In this document: piece after piece, positions 8,131 through 20,400 of the stretch | Numbering within the stretch: position 1 is the stretch's first letter | How the letters are laid out: every line of letters starts with the position of its first letter | Source of the DNA: Prevotella sp. | GTDB taxonomy: Bacteria; Bacteroidota; Bacteroidia; Bacteroidales; Bacteroidaceae | Length of the DNA stretch: 64,000 nt | Assembly (NCBI GenBank): GCA_017651265.1 | Contig: JAGCDO010000056.1 | Span: 18,834-82,833, forward strand | Reading direction: 5' to 3' | The notes under the pieces: generated by a model | The model's input: only the letters and a program-made list of their open reading frames with translations | Database searches by the model: none | Told to the model about the DNA's origin: nothing | Position numbers and translations under genes: made by a program

Positions 8131-9162
8131 ATGACAAAAGAAAAGATAAGAACGGCCAGTGAAATGCTGGCACAGATTGAGAACGATTTTTTCAGGAAAA
8201 CAAATCTCGCAGAGGCTAGTCGGCTGGCTGGTGATGAGCGCAGGACTTTCGTGCTCGCGCAGGTGGAGCGGTTGTTGACAGAAAAGAATGGTTCATTACC
8301 GTTGGCCATGTTTCTATCGGACATGTTCTGGACGGCTGACGATGGCAGGGAGCCGATAGATGAGTCAAATCCGCTATTATCGCTACCGCAGCAGCAGACG
8401 CTGACGGATGAAGAAGTGAGCCGCCTGCGGCTGATACTGGATGTGGCCGGGCTTTGCCACGACCTGAGTCTGCACTTCTTGTTCGACCTGAAGGAGGCCT
8501 TCGGCATGAAGAATGACTTCTGGGTATCGAACAAGCAACTGGTGGAATGGCTCACTACTACGCCGTATGAACGGATAGCGATGCACACGGCTTACATCTT
8601 GAAGAAACATGCCATCGGCGTGTATGGAGGTCTCCATTATCAGCCTGCACAAGACGAGTTAGCCGAGCTTTACTCGATGGAGTATCATGAACTTGTACGC
8701 GATCCGGAGAGGACGAATATACCTCCTCGCAGCTATGTAAAGACCATCATCGACGCTCTCCAGCAGATAGAGCGGCATTGGCAGCGTGGGTACAGGTTGA
8801 AACTGAGGCCCGATTTGGTGATGCTGCACGATGAGATCTATGGAGTGGTTCCCCGTCAGTTTGACAAGGGGGTGCTGGCGGCTGCTCAGGCTCTCTACGA
8901 CTACATGGATAAGGAACTCTACGGGCGGCTGGTGCTGAAGGAGTATAATTATAATGCTACATCGTGGAACGACCAGCCCGAGTCTGTAAGACGCACTTGG
9001 GCTGAGGTTATGAGTCGGTTTGCCGATAAAGTCCGTGAGATTCGTGCTGAGTATCTTGCCGAAGGCTGGGTGACTGACGATTCGTTGGCTTTCAGTTATC
9101 TGATGGCTCATGCTCAAATGTGCGGTCATGGTTGGTGGCGCGAGGAGGACGATGCCCTATGA
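8131..9162 (+). CDS. Hypothetical protein, 343 aa, in the nuclease operon
   Basis: I recognise no family. The protein is soluble and helix-rich, with no signal peptide or membrane segment, and is rich in acidic and aromatic residues (ends GHGWWREEDDAL). It starts 1 nt after the nuclease stop codon and overlaps the next gene by ATGA, so the three genes are almost certainly co-transcribed and translationally coupled. A role linked to the nuclease, such as a specificity or immunity partner, would be inference from position only. Confidence 0.7.
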   Translation: MTKEKIRTASEMLAQIENDFFRKTNLAEASRLAGDERRTFVLAQVERLLTEKNGSLPLAMFLSDMFWTADDGREPIDESNPLLSLPQQQTLTDEEVSRLRLILDVAGLCHDLSLHFLFDLKEAFGMKNDFWVSNKQLVEWLTTTPYERIAMHTAYILKKHAIGVYGGLHYQPAQDELAELYSMEYHELVRDPERTNIPPRSYVKTIIDALQQIERHWQRGYRLKLRPDLVMLHDEIYGVVPRQFDKGVLAAAQALYDYMDKELYGRLVLKEYNYNATSWNDQPESVRRTWAEVMSRFADKVREIRAEYLAEGWVTDDSLAFSYLMAHAQMCGHGWWREEDDAL

Positions 9163-9722
9163 TGAGTAGTAATCGCGGGGACTATGCCTCGGCCTCGGAG
9201 TGGATATCTGCTCTCAGGCAGGATGAAGCCTGGCTGAGTCAGCAACAACGTCTTCAAGCCTCTGCACCAGATGATGCCGACATTCATAAGGAGGATGCTC
9301 TTAGGAGAATCGGCAAAGGCGAGACCTTTGAGTTCTGGGAGATCTACCGTCATCAGGTGGAGCCTGTGATATGTGAGGTTTGGGACATAGCCGAGTTGTC
9401 GCTGCCCAAACTGAAGATTCAGGCCATTGGAATGCTTTCGATGGAGTGGATTGAGCAGCATACACCAATGGGATTATGTGACCAGCAACAAGGCGTGGTA
9501 GAGAGATTGAAACCGATATTCTATGGTTCTGAAGAGGAAGCAAAGGCTTTTCTTGAGAGCATTCATGGAATGAAAGCCACTCAGATCATAGCAAAGGTGA
9601 ATCAGCTTGTAGCCGATAAGAAAATCTCAGATTTGTCAAAACATCGAGATCTTTGGTCGGTACTTAACGAGAGTAAAATCTATAAAAGGACAGAATCAAA
9701 CTGGAACCAGCAGGTGAAATAA
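9159..9722 (+). CDS. Hypothetical protein, 187 aa, third gene of the nuclease operon
   Basis: I recognise no family. The start at 9159 is chosen because it forms an ATGA overlap with the upstream stop and an AGGAGG lies 10 nt before it; the upstream in-frame ATG at 9120 would overlap by 43 nt. The product is acidic and mainly helical without membrane segments. A strong intrinsic terminator follows 25 nt after the stop, which closes the operon. Confidence 0.65.
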   Translation: MMSSNRGDYASASEWISALRQDEAWLSQQQRLQASAPDDADIHKEDALRRIGKGETFEFWEIYRHQVEPVICEVWDIAELSLPKLKIQAIGMLSMEWIEQHTPMGLCDQQQGVVERLKPIFYGSEEEAKAFLESIHGMKATQIIAKVNQLVADKKISDLSKHRDLWSVLNESKIYKRTESNWNQQVK

Positions 9723-9746
9723 TCACCGTCAAAACATTCAAACATA

Positions 9747-9776
9747 GGGAATCGGCAATTGTCGGTTCCCTTTTTT
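9747..9776 (+). terminator. Intrinsic terminator of the nuclease operon
   Basis: GGGAATCGGC-AATT-GTCGGTTCCC pairs over 10 bp (two G-U) and is followed by six T. Confidence 0.85.
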
Positions 9777-9895
9777 ATGCCCTTACTTGTACAAAAACTT
9801 GTACAAAAACTTGTGTAGCATTTGTATTTACTTGTATTTACTTGTATATCAATCACTTATAGACAGTTTTTCTTTTTATTCCCTCAAAAACGGCA

Positions 9896-9903
9896 TACCT
9901 TTG
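9896..9903 (+). promoter_or_regulatory. -7 element upstream of the DUF3987 gene group
   Basis: TACCTTTG in CGGCATACCTTTGCACCG. It would drive the small ORF at 9975 and the genes from 10238 on. Confidence 0.65.
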
Positions 9904-9974
9904 CACCGTCTTCCGAGATATGCAGCCGATAAGTGAGCGGGCTATCCTTAGAAAAGCGGGAGCAGATTACAATT

Positions 9975-10118
9975 ATGTCACGTACCCGTAACACTATCAT
10001 CATGGCAAGAGGCACCCTCGCAGAGAATGCACGTCGTCAAATGTCGCTGATGAATCGATGCCAAATGCCGAGAACCATGAGGAATAATGACTGGAGCCTC
10101 ATGTGTCACAGAATCTAA
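9975..10118 (+). CDS. Small hypothetical ORF, 47 aa
   Basis: An Arg/Met-rich peptide (MSRTRNTIIMARGTLAENAR...) lies about 70 nt after a -7 element and 119 nt before the next gene. I know no family. It could be a small basic protein or a leader ORF; length and position are the only support. The following stretch 10119-10237 holds short inverted repeats but no other gene. Confidence 0.35.
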   Translation: MSRTRNTIIMARGTLAENARRQMSLMNRCQMPRTMRNNDWSLMCHRI

Positions 10119-10237
10119 TAAAGACCGGTCAACACAAAGTTTCATTCTGAGTTGAGGTGAACGGAGTCTCGCGAGATTTCTCTTCACAGGAAAGGTGGCC
10201 ACCCTTCTGACGCTTCGCTCTCCAAAAAACCAGAAAA

Positions 10238-10684
10238 ATGAGAAGAATTATCTTCAAGAATCAGATCTTACAACAGAACGTCCGGATGGACGGCAGTGTT
10301 AACTTCCAGACTAACGGCGACATCAACATCTATCCGTGTCCGTGGGAGGATGACAAGCAGGTTACTAACGGTGAGCGCGTGCGCTACCGAGCTGGCATCG
10401 AGGTGGATGCCAACGGACGTACCCGAGTGAAACGCTACAACGAAGGCCTTCAAGGTCCTAAGCACGATGTGCTCTTTAAGACTCCCCACGGAGCAGTGAA
10501 GATAACCCGTCCGCAGATTCGGCCCTACGATGGTCGCCGTCGCATGGATGAGGAGTTCGTCTATGTCACGTTCAAGTTCCCGAAGAAGTACGGGGTAGCG
10601 CTTATACGCTCGCTCTATCGGGAGGAGGCCGATGAGATTATGTCTTACTTTAAAACAAGAAAGGAGGAAACGATATGGGAGTAA
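10238..10684 (+). CDS. Hypothetical protein, 148 aa, upstream of the DUF3987 gene
   Basis: I recognise no family. The protein is basic and beta-rich, with no signal peptide or membrane helix; the run RMDEEFVYVTFKFPKKYGVA suggests a compact soluble fold. It overlaps the BT4734/DUF3987 gene by 10 nt (10675-10684), so the two are likely co-translated. Confidence 0.7.
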   Translation: MRRIIFKNQILQQNVRMDGSVNFQTNGDINIYPCPWEDDKQVTNGERVRYRAGIEVDANGRTRVKRYNEGLQGPKHDVLFKTPHGAVKITRPQIRPYDGRRRMDEEFVYVTFKFPKKYGVALIRSLYREEADEIMSYFKTRKEETIWE

Positions 10685-12879
10685 GGAGAGAGTGCTTTAC
10701 GTGTATCGGCAGGGGAGTAACATCCCCTGCTGTTCCGGCCACACGACAGGAATGGGAACGCTTGCGCCTAACACCCTGGTTGAAAGAGATGTGCGACCGT
10801 ATTGAAAAAGGTGAGGAGGAGTTAAAGAATCAACTTCCTGTGTGGACACCTCATTGCGCAGAGTTCAAGAACAACCACCGCGCGGTGGCAGATGCAGTGA
10901 AACCGTTGAAACGACTGATGTTCGACTTCGATGAGAAGGGACATACGGAAGAGATCAAGAATATCCTTTTGAAGAAATCTCCCTACACCGTGCTACTCAT
11001 TGAGGAATCGGTTAGAAGAGGCACGCATGTGTTGGTGGAACTGCCTGATGACGTATCACCTGATGAGGCTCAGGATAAGATGAAAGAGGTTACGGGCTTT
11101 GAACCTGATAGAGCCGTGAAGGATATTGCAAGGTGCATCTATATGGTGCCCACTGGGCATACGCACTATGTGCATGCAAGGCTCTTTGAGGTTTCTGAGG
11201 AAGACATTTCTAAGGAACCGAGGAATCAGGAAATAAATCCTATAATCCCAGATTCCTTTGACAGGAAAGAACGTAGCTTTCCCGACAGCTTCAAAGGGGT
11301 TCCTTATGCTTCCATTATCAGTGAATACTGGCGTCGCACGGGTGGTGAACCCAGCGAAGGTGAGCGCAACAGACGACTGCACCAGTTGGCGACAAACCTG
11401 CGTGCCGTCTGTGACAACTCTGAGGATTGGCTGTTAGAAATCATGCCAAGATATGGATTGGGTGCTCAGGAAATGCGTTCCATTGTTCACTCGGCTTGCA
11501 AGGAACCTACTAAGGGTTCAAGACTAATGGATCAGATAGTGGGTGCACTCGAAACGGGAATCTCGTCTGACGAGGTTGAGGATGCCGAGGTGGTAGCCGA
11601 TGAGACAGGCGTGAAGGTGAATGTCAAAACGTTGCCCTTAGGCTTGAAAGAGAGTCTGGCAGGTGTGCCGGTGACGATGTACATGCCCGTGCTCTGCTCG
11701 GTGCTGCCCATTGCGGCGGCTTACGCCGATCAGGTGGAGGTGGAGTATTGCGACGGCATGCACCAACGACTTGGACTGATGTCGATTATCCGTGGTGAGC
11801 AGGCTTCGGGCAAGAGTGTCTGTAAAAATGCCATCGATGTATGGAAGCGGCAGTTTGAAGAGGAGGATGCCTTGGCCCGCAAGCGTGAAGATGAATGGAA
11901 GGAGCGTAAGAAGAGTCGCAAGGCGAACGAGAAGGCTCCCGACGACCCGAAGGTGCTCATCCGTATGGTGCCGGTCACGGTGTCGTGCTCCACGCTGTTG
12001 AAACGATTCAAGAATTCCAACGGGCATACGCTCTATTCTTTTGGTGAGGAACTTGATACTTTGAGGAAAACCAACGGTGCAGGTTCGTGGTCATCGAAAT
12101 ATGATATCTATCGCCTCTCGTTCGATCGAGGTGAATGGGGACAGGACTACAACTCCGACCAAGCAGAGTCGGGTGTGGTGAAGGTGGCATACAACTGGAC
12201 GATGCTGGGCACCGACGGAGCCATGCACAAATGCTTCAAGGCCGACAATATCGAGAATGGACTGTCGAGTCGTATCATGGTGGCCGAAATGCCCGACTCG
12301 TCGTTCGCGAAGATGCCTAAGTTCGGGCGTCGTTCGGCAGAAGATGAAGCAAGGATTCAAGAGGCGGTTACTCGTCTTCGCTCGTATAGCGGATTCGTTG
12401 ACACGCCCCGTCTTTGCAAGGCCATAGAGACATGGGTAGAACAGAAACGTGTGGAGGCTGCAAAGGACATCGATCGTGTAAAGGACATCTACCGCAAGCG
12501 TGCAGCGGTTATCGGATTCCGTTGTGGGGTGGTGTTCCATCTGCTAAGCGGTGGCAACCGAGAGTCGAAGGCTTGTCTGGACTTTGCCCTGATGATGGCC
12601 GACTATACGCTCCAGCAACAGATAGCCGTCTTCGGCGAGACGCTGGAAAGCCAGTTCATCGATGCACGCACCGAGTGTCAGCGTTACGGGTCGAACCACT
12701 CCGTCTATGACCAGTTACCGCCTTCTTTCACCATGGGCGACCTTCGGTCTTTGAAGCGTGGCTTCTGTGGCGAGTCGGCTCTCAGGAAAATCATCTCACG
12801 CTGGTATCGCGACAAATGGATTGAGAAGACCGACAAGGCGCATTGGAAGAAGCTCAGCGCAGATAATGATACTATGTGA
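10675..12879 (+). CDS. BT4734/BF3469-family protein with DUF3987 (primase/helicase-like) domain
   Basis: The 734-residue cytoplasmic protein has a BT4734-like (VirE-type) N-terminal domain at about residues 60-175 (KRLMFDFDEKGH, VKDIARCIYMVP). The larger DUF3987 region contains a Walker A-like loop GEQASGKSV near residue 371 and later a helical C-terminus. Such proteins recur in Bacteroidota accessory loci and resemble primase-helicases of mobile elements; the biochemical role is unproven. A perfect AGGAGG lies 7 nt before the ATG. That is unusual in Bacteroidota, which mostly lack Shine-Dalgarno signals, and hints at an element-derived origin. Confidence 0.82.
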   Translation: MGVRRECFTCIGRGVTSPAVPATRQEWERLRLTPWLKEMCDRIEKGEEELKNQLPVWTPHCAEFKNNHRAVADAVKPLKRLMFDFDEKGHTEEIKNILLKKSPYTVLLIEESVRRGTHVLVELPDDVSPDEAQDKMKEVTGFEPDRAVKDIARCIYMVPTGHTHYVHARLFEVSEEDISKEPRNQEINPIIPDSFDRKERSFPDSFKGVPYASIISEYWRRTGGEPSEGERNRRLHQLATNLRAVCDNSEDWLLEIMPRYGLGAQEMRSIVHSACKEPTKGSRLMDQIVGALETGISSDEVEDAEVVADETGVKVNVKTLPLGLKESLAGVPVTMYMPVLCSVLPIAAAYADQVEVEYCDGMHQRLGLMSIIRGEQASGKSVCKNAIDVWKRQFEEEDALARKREDEWKERKKSRKANEKAPDDPKVLIRMVPVTVSCSTLLKRFKNSNGHTLYSFGEELDTLRKTNGAGSWSSKYDIYRLSFDRGEWGQDYNSDQAESGVVKVAYNWTMLGTDGAMHKCFKADNIENGLSSRIMVAEMPDSSFAKMPKFGRRSAEDEARIQEAVTRLRSYSGFVDTPRLCKAIETWVEQKRVEAAKDIDRVKDIYRKRAAVIGFRCGVVFHLLSGGNRESKACLDFALMMADYTLQQQIAVFGETLESQFIDARTECQRYGSNHSVYDQLPPSFTMGDLRSLKRGFCGESALRKIISRWYRDKWIEKTDKAHWKKLSADNDTM

Positions 12880-12915
12880 CTTTTGACTTTGTGACAATAA
12901 GGAGGTAAACATAAT

Positions 12916-13395
12916 ATGGAATTGATATTGACAAGAATAGCAAAGAGGCCTAGTTATACCATTGGCAAACTCTCCATCAAGGAGAAAGTAGATGACGAGT
13001 ATTTAGCAGGTGAGAGCACGGTGTATTTCTGCGACACGCTGGAACCGCCTGCATTGGAGAAGAAGACTTCGTTAAGCAAAGAGGTCGTTCTCCGCTCGAA
13101 GAAGAAGGCACAGACGTTAAAACCCTTTGCCATCCCCGAAGGGCGCTACGCCGTAGTGATTACTTTCTCGCCCCAAAAGAAGAAATGGCTACCCCTTTTG
13201 TTGGGTGTGCCGATGTTTGAAGGAATACGCATACATGCTGGCAATACCGCCAAAGATACCTTAGGCTGCATCCTTGTGGGTGAGAACCTGAAGGAGGGCA
13301 TGGTACTGAACTCCAACACTTGGCTGGAACGGTTGAAAAAGAAGATCGTGGAAGCCAAAGATAGGGGTGAAGGGGTGTGGATTACTATCAAGTAA
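12916..13395 (+). CDS. DUF5675 family protein
   Basis: The 159-residue protein matches the DUF5675 pattern: an early beta-strand repeat (YTIGKLSI), [25 protein letters not shown], then [22 protein letters not shown] with invariant His and Cys, ending in a helix. The HAG...DTLGC arrangement suggests a catalytic Cys/His pair like those of L,D-transpeptidase-like enzymes; that is inference. The family is frequent in phage and phage-like loci. GGAGG lies 10 nt before the start, and the upstream gene is 36 bp away, so it probably belongs to the same unit. Confidence 0.82.
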   Translation: MELILTRIAKRPSYTIGKLSIKEKVDDEYLAGESTVYFCDTLEPPALEKKTSLSKEVVLRSKKKAQTLKPFAIPEGRYAVVITFSPQKKKWLPLLLGVPMFEGIRIHAGNTAKDTLGCILVGENLKEGMVLNSNTWLERLKKKIVEAKDRGEGVWITIK

Positions 13396-13428
13396 TTGAA
13401 AAATGAGAATTGAAAATTGAAAATTAAA
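13392..13428 (+). repeat. AATTGAAAATTG-type tandem repeat after DUF5675
   Basis: Degenerate AATTGAAA/AATGAGAA 8-mers start at the stop codon region. Similar series occur at 20556-20606, 22358-22405 and 48563-48603. Confidence 0.6.
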
Positions 13429-13459
13429 GGGGCTGGCACTTGTTGTCGGCTCTCTTTGT

Positions 13460-15630
<2,171 letters not shown>

Positions 15631-15641
15631 TATAATATGGT

Positions 15642-15671
15642 GGTACGGGGGAGAAGCGCCTCCGTACCCCT
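15642..15671 (+). terminator. Hairpin after the esterase gene
   Basis: GGTACGGGGG (15642-15651) pairs with CCTCCGTACC (15659-15668), a 10-bp stem with one G-U. No clear U tract follows, so it may terminate only weakly. Confidence 0.5.
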
Positions 15672-15709
15672 TACCTTCGCACCTACTTACCTTCAATAAA
15701 CACTAATCT

Positions 15710-17245
15710 ATGACAAAGTTTTACTGGTTCGTTGCTTTATTGATGATAACCCTGTCGTCGTGCTCTCAAAACAAGAAACAATATACGATAGGGGTGTCGC
15801 AATGCTCTGAGGATATCTGGCGTGAGAAACAGAACGCAGAGCTGCGGATGGGGGCTTATTTCCACGACAATGTGGAACTGAAGTTCGCCGCAGCCTATGA
15901 TAGTGATGAGCGACAGGTGCAACAGATCGATAGTCTGATGGACGAGGGTATCGATCTGCTGATTGTGGCTCCTAACCAAGTGAACACCATCTCTCCTGCC
16001 ATCGACAGGGCTTACGACAAGGGTATTCCCGTGATTGTGTTCGAGCGCAAGACAGGTTCGCAGAAATATACCGCCTTTATCAGTGCCGACAACTACGAGA
16101 TGGGGCATGTGATGGGCGAGTATATTGTTTCGCGTCTTCACGGCAAGGGAAATGTCCTCGAGATCAAAGGTCTTGCGGGCTCTTCACCTGCCATAGAGCG
16201 CCACAACGGTTTCATGGACGCCATCAAGGACGAGCCCGGCATCAAGGTGGTGGGTTCGTTGCAAGGTGACTGGACCGAGGAAACGGCTTGCCAGATTTCC
16301 AAACAGTGGCTGGCAGCCAATGAGGGAGTGCCTGTCGACTTGGTGTTCGGCGCTAACGACCGCACGGCCATGGGTGCCCGTGAGGCATTAGGGAAGAAGC
16401 CCCTCTACTGCGGAATCGACGGTCTGCCGGGCAAGGACGGAGGTATCCAGCTGGTACGCGACTCACTGCTTGACGCTTCGTTTATCTACCCCACCCATGG
16501 CGACCAGCTCATGGATTTGGCCATACGTATTCTGGAAGGACAGCCCTATGAGAAAGAGACCATGCTGATGTCGGCTCTTGTGACGCACGACAATGCCAAG
16601 GTCTTGCTCATGCAGAGTGAGGAGATGATGCAACAGGCGAGTCAGCTGGACCAGTTGCACGAAATGGCCGATGGCTATCTGGAAGAGCTTGGAGCACAGC
16701 GTTTGGTAAACTGGCTGGCCTTGGGTTTCATCTTCCTCCTCGTAGGACTGTTCGTACTCTTCTACCTCTATCATCTCCGTAAGATTGCTCTGCAGAGAGA
16801 GCGTGTGATGCATACGTTGTGGAACATGCAACCAGACAGCATTTCCGTTGGTCATGAACAGAACGAGGAGTCAGCAGCCGATTCCTTGCCTACAGATACG
16901 GAGGAGCAGGAAGAAGATGAGCCTACCAATGTCTCTCTCTTCATCACCCGGTTCAAGGAAGTGGTGGAAGCACGCTTGGAGGACAGTGATGTAGGTGTGG
17001 AGGAGCTGGCAGCCGACATGAGTCTTAGTCGGGTACAGCTTTACCGCAAGGTGAAGGCAGTAACAGGTTCTTCGCCTGTTGAACTGTTGCGTACCGCCCG
17101 ATTGAACCGTGCTTACCAGCTGCTGCTTACCTCCGATATGAGCGTCAGCGAGGTGGCCTATGCTGTAGGCTTCACCGCCCCCAGCTACTTTACCAAATGT
17201 TTCAAGGAAGAATACGGTATGGTGCCGGGAGATATTAGGAAGTGA
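15710..17245 (+). CDS. Membrane-spanning sugar sensor/AraC-type regulator of the fructan locus
   Basis: The 511-residue protein has an N-terminal membrane segment or signal ending at Cys 19 (LSSCSQ), then a periplasmic-binding-protein domain of the LacI/ribose-binding type (about 25-305; TIGVSQCSEDIWREKQNAEL, GVPVDLVFGANDRTAMGARE). A transmembrane helix follows (about 330-355), then an acidic linker and an AraC-family helix-turn-helix domain (about 410-511). Unlike hybrid two-component systems that control Bacteroides fructan loci, there is no histidine kinase or receiver domain. It would sense sugar in the periplasm and act directly on DNA at the membrane. It lies just upstream of susC with a palindrome in between. 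Confidence 0.88.
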   Translation: MTKFYWFVALLMITLSSCSQNKKQYTIGVSQCSEDIWREKQNAELRMGAYFHDNVELKFAAAYDSDERQVQQIDSLMDEGIDLLIVAPNQVNTISPAIDRAYDKGIPVIVFERKTGSQKYTAFISADNYEMGHVMGEYIVSRLHGKGNVLEIKGLAGSSPAIERHNGFMDAIKDEPGIKVVGSLQGDWTEETACQISKQWLAANEGVPVDLVFGANDRTAMGAREALGKKPLYCGIDGLPGKDGGIQLVRDSLLDASFIYPTHGDQLMDLAIRILEGQPYEKETMLMSALVTHDNAKVLLMQSEEMMQQASQLDQLHEMADGYLEELGAQRLVNWLALGFIFLLVGLFVLFYLYHLRKIALQRERVMHTLWNMQPDSISVGHEQNEESAADSLPTDTEEQEEDEPTNVSLFITRFKEVVEARLEDSDVGVEELAADMSLSRVQLYRKVKAVTGSSPVELLRTARLNRAYQLLLTSDMSVSEVAYAVGFTAPSYFTKCFKEEYGMVPGDIRK

Positions 17246-17289
17246 TAAGTTACAAGTTCCAAGTGACAAGTAATAAGTGACAAGTTACA
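17244..17289. repeat. AAGTTACAAGTGACAAG-type tandem repeat
   Basis: Degenerate 8-mers (AAGTTACA, AGTTCCAA, GTGACAAG, TAATAAGT) begin at the regulator stop codon. The same series is found in frame in the BspA-type gene at 5216. Confidence 0.65.
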
Positions 17290-17295
17290 AATAGT

Positions 17296-17361
17296 AAATA
17301 TCGTTCATTCTATGGCAAAAATGTTACATGCAACATAATTTGCACGGGATGAACGATATTT
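17296..17361. promoter_or_regulatory. 13-bp inverted repeat, candidate operator of the fructan locus
   Basis: AAATATCGTTCAT (17296-17308) and ATGAACGATATTT (17349-17361) are perfect inverse complements separated by 40 bp, ending 25 bp before the susC -7 element. It stands between the regulator gene and its likely target operon, the expected place for an activator site. It could instead be an mRNA hairpin only if transcription starts further upstream. Confidence 0.6.
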
Positions 17362-17386
17362 TTATGCCCTCACACGTGTTAGTTGA

Positions 17387-17394
17387 TACTTTTG
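17387..17394 (+). promoter_or_regulatory. -7 element of the susC operon
   Basis: TACTTTTG fits TAnnTTTG and lies 50 nt before the susC ATG. Confidence 0.7.
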
Positions 17395-17443
17395 CAACAT
17401 ATTTCAACAATTAGCAAAGTATTAACTAAAAACGTAAAAGCAA

Positions 17444-20400
17444 ATGGAAAGACTAAAGAGATTCCTCATGAGCATGACGCTCATCTTTGCGAGTACTATA
17501 ATGTACGCGCAAGAGATTACGGGAACGGTGGTCGATGCAACTGGTGAGGCTGTGATCGGCGCCACAGTGATGGAGAAGGGAACCTCGAACGGTACGATTA
17601 CCGATTTTGACGGAAACTTCAAATTGAAGGTGAGCGAGGGTGCAACACTTGTATTCTCCTACATTGGATTCAGAACAGAGGAGTTACCAGCACAGCAGGG
17701 CATGAATGTAACGATGCAAGACAATGCAAAGGAACTGGCCGAGGTGGTGGTGGTAGGTTACCAGACCCAGCGTAAGGCCGACTTGACAGGTTCTGTATCG
17801 GTAGTGGAGACAAAAGACCTGAAGAGCTCATCCGACACCGACCCGATGCGAGCCTTACAAGGTAAGGTTCCGGGCATGACCATTACGAGCAATGGTTCAC
17901 CAGTAGGCGCCGGTACGGTACGCATTCGTGGTATCGGTTCATTCAACTCTTCGCAGGATCCTCTCTTCGTGATCGACGGAGTGCCCACAACAACCAACCT
18001 GAACACCCTCAACATGAACGATATTGAGTCTATGCAGGTGTTGAAGGATGCTGCTTCAGCTTCTATCTACGGTAGCCGCGCTGCCAACGGTGTGATCATT
18101 ATCACCACCCGTAGCGGAAAGAAGGGCGACAAGGTGAAGGTTGACTTCTCTGCCAGTCTGACTGCCCAGTTCTACAACTCTCAATCCATGATGAAACTGG
18201 CCAACACAAAGGAATATGCCACCTCAATGGCTCAAGCAGCCATGAACGACGGACTGGATCCTGAGCTGTATGCCAACAACTACGGTCTTACCCTGAATGC
18301 AGCTGCAGGTACTCCTATCAGTGCTTATGATCCCGCTTCAGGACAGATGCGCCAGTTCACCGTGAACGGTCTTTACGACGGTTTCATCAATGCCAAGCGC
18401 ACCATGCGTTTCAGCGATACCGACTGGCTGGAGCAGATCTCTCGCACAGGTTTCGCACAGCACTACGACGTATCTATCTCTAATGCTACGGAAAAATCAT
18501 CAGCTCTCTTCTCTTTCGGATACAAGAAGAACAATGGTATCCTGAAATACACCGACTTTGAGAGCTTCTCCGGTCGTATCAATACCAGCTACAAGGTGAA
18601 CAAGATGATCACCATTGGCGAGAATGCTACGATTACTTATTCTAACCAGGTTGACTGTCAGCCATTGGAGAACGCACTGAAGATGTCGCCCACGGTTCCT
18701 GTCTATGAAGAGGACGGCGTTACCTTCTCGGGTCCCGTAGGTGGTATGAGTGACCGTCAGAACCCACTTCGCGAGCTTTACCACAACCGCGACAACCGTT
18801 TGAAGATGTGGCGTATCTTTGGTAATGGCTACATCAATATTCAGCCTATCAAGGGTCTGACACTACGTTCAAACTTCGGTCTTGACTATTGGTCGGAGTA
18901 TATTCACAGCGTGACCTACACATGGCATTCCGACGTGGTGAACAACTCAACACCATCGGCTAACCTCGGTGCCAAGAACTCAGTGAAGTGGACCTGGTCT
19001 AACACAGCTAACTATAATTTCGTACTTGGCGTGGATCATTCATTCATCCTGCTGGGTGGTATGGAACTCCACAGAGACATTGAGGACAGGGCAAATGCTT
19101 ACGCACAGATGTTCGCCCTTGAGAACTATGACTATATGTATCCCGATGCTGCCACAGGTACACAGCGTGCAGGCGGTATCCAGGAGGGCTACAATCTCGT
19201 TTCTTTCTTCGGAAAGGTTGACTATAACTGGAAGGATTTGCTGCTGGCTTCATTCACTATCCGTCATGACGGATCAAGTAGGTTCGGTGCCAACAACCGC
19301 TATGGTACCTTCCCCGCAGCAACATTAGGTTACCGTATCTCACAGCACCTCGGACAAGACTGGATTGATGATATCAAGGTACGTGCCTCTTGGGGACAGA
19401 CTGGTAACCAGGCTATTTCCAACTATGCTCGCTACGGACTCTATGCTGCTACCTATGGTGGTGGACGTAATGAGTCAACAGCCTACGACCTCGCACTGGC
19501 TGGCAGTGGTATCTTCCCCTCTGGTTTCCGTGCTACACAGGCTCAGAACAACGATCTGAAATGGGAGACCACCGAGCAGTGGAATGCAGGTCTTGACTTC
19601 ACCCTTTTCAACAGCTCCGTCTATGGTACGTTCGATACATATATTAAAAAGGTAAAGGACATGCTCATCAATCCTGCCTATCTGGGTTCGATGGGTGAAG
19701 GTGGTGCCAGCTGGCTCAACGGTCCTTCACTCCAGAACTGGGGTATGGAGCTCGCCCTTGGCTATCGTCACACCACAGCCTACGGTCTGAAGTACAACAT
19801 CAACGGAAACCTCGACTTCTACCGCTCTAAGGTTACCTACCTGCCCGAGACAACAACCGGTTCGTATGTACATACCGCCAAGGAGAACCTCGTAGAGTCT
19901 GGACATCCTTACGGCTCTATCGTAGGCTACGTGGTTGACGGTCTTTTCCAGAACCGTGAAGAAGTGCTGGCAAGCGGTCAGGAGAATGCCCGCGTGGGCG
20001 GTCTGAAGTATGCCGACCTCGATGGTAATGGTATCATCAACGAACAGGATCAGACTTGGATCTTCAACCCGGTGCCCAACTTCTCTTGGGGTTTGAACGT
20101 GGAACTGAGCTACAAGAACTTCGACTTCAATATGTTCTGGCAGGGTGTTGCCGGTCAGGATGTGTACAACGATCAGAAGTTCCAGACCGACTTCTACAGC
20201 ATTACCGATGCAGGATCCAACAAGGGTAACCGTATGCTGGGAGCATGGACAACAGCCAATACCAGCAGTAGCATCCCAGCTCTGACAACCAACAATACAG
20301 GAAACGAAAACCGTGCTTCTACCTACTTCGTGGAGAACGGTTCCTATGCCAAGCTCCGTCAGGTGCAGATCGGCTATAACCTGTCGAACAGCCTTATCGA

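Noticed and set aside
5484-13395. A complete prophage or conjugative element
   Set aside because: There is no integrase, structural, relaxase or transfer gene, and no matching attachment sites were seen; only scattered element-type genes are present.
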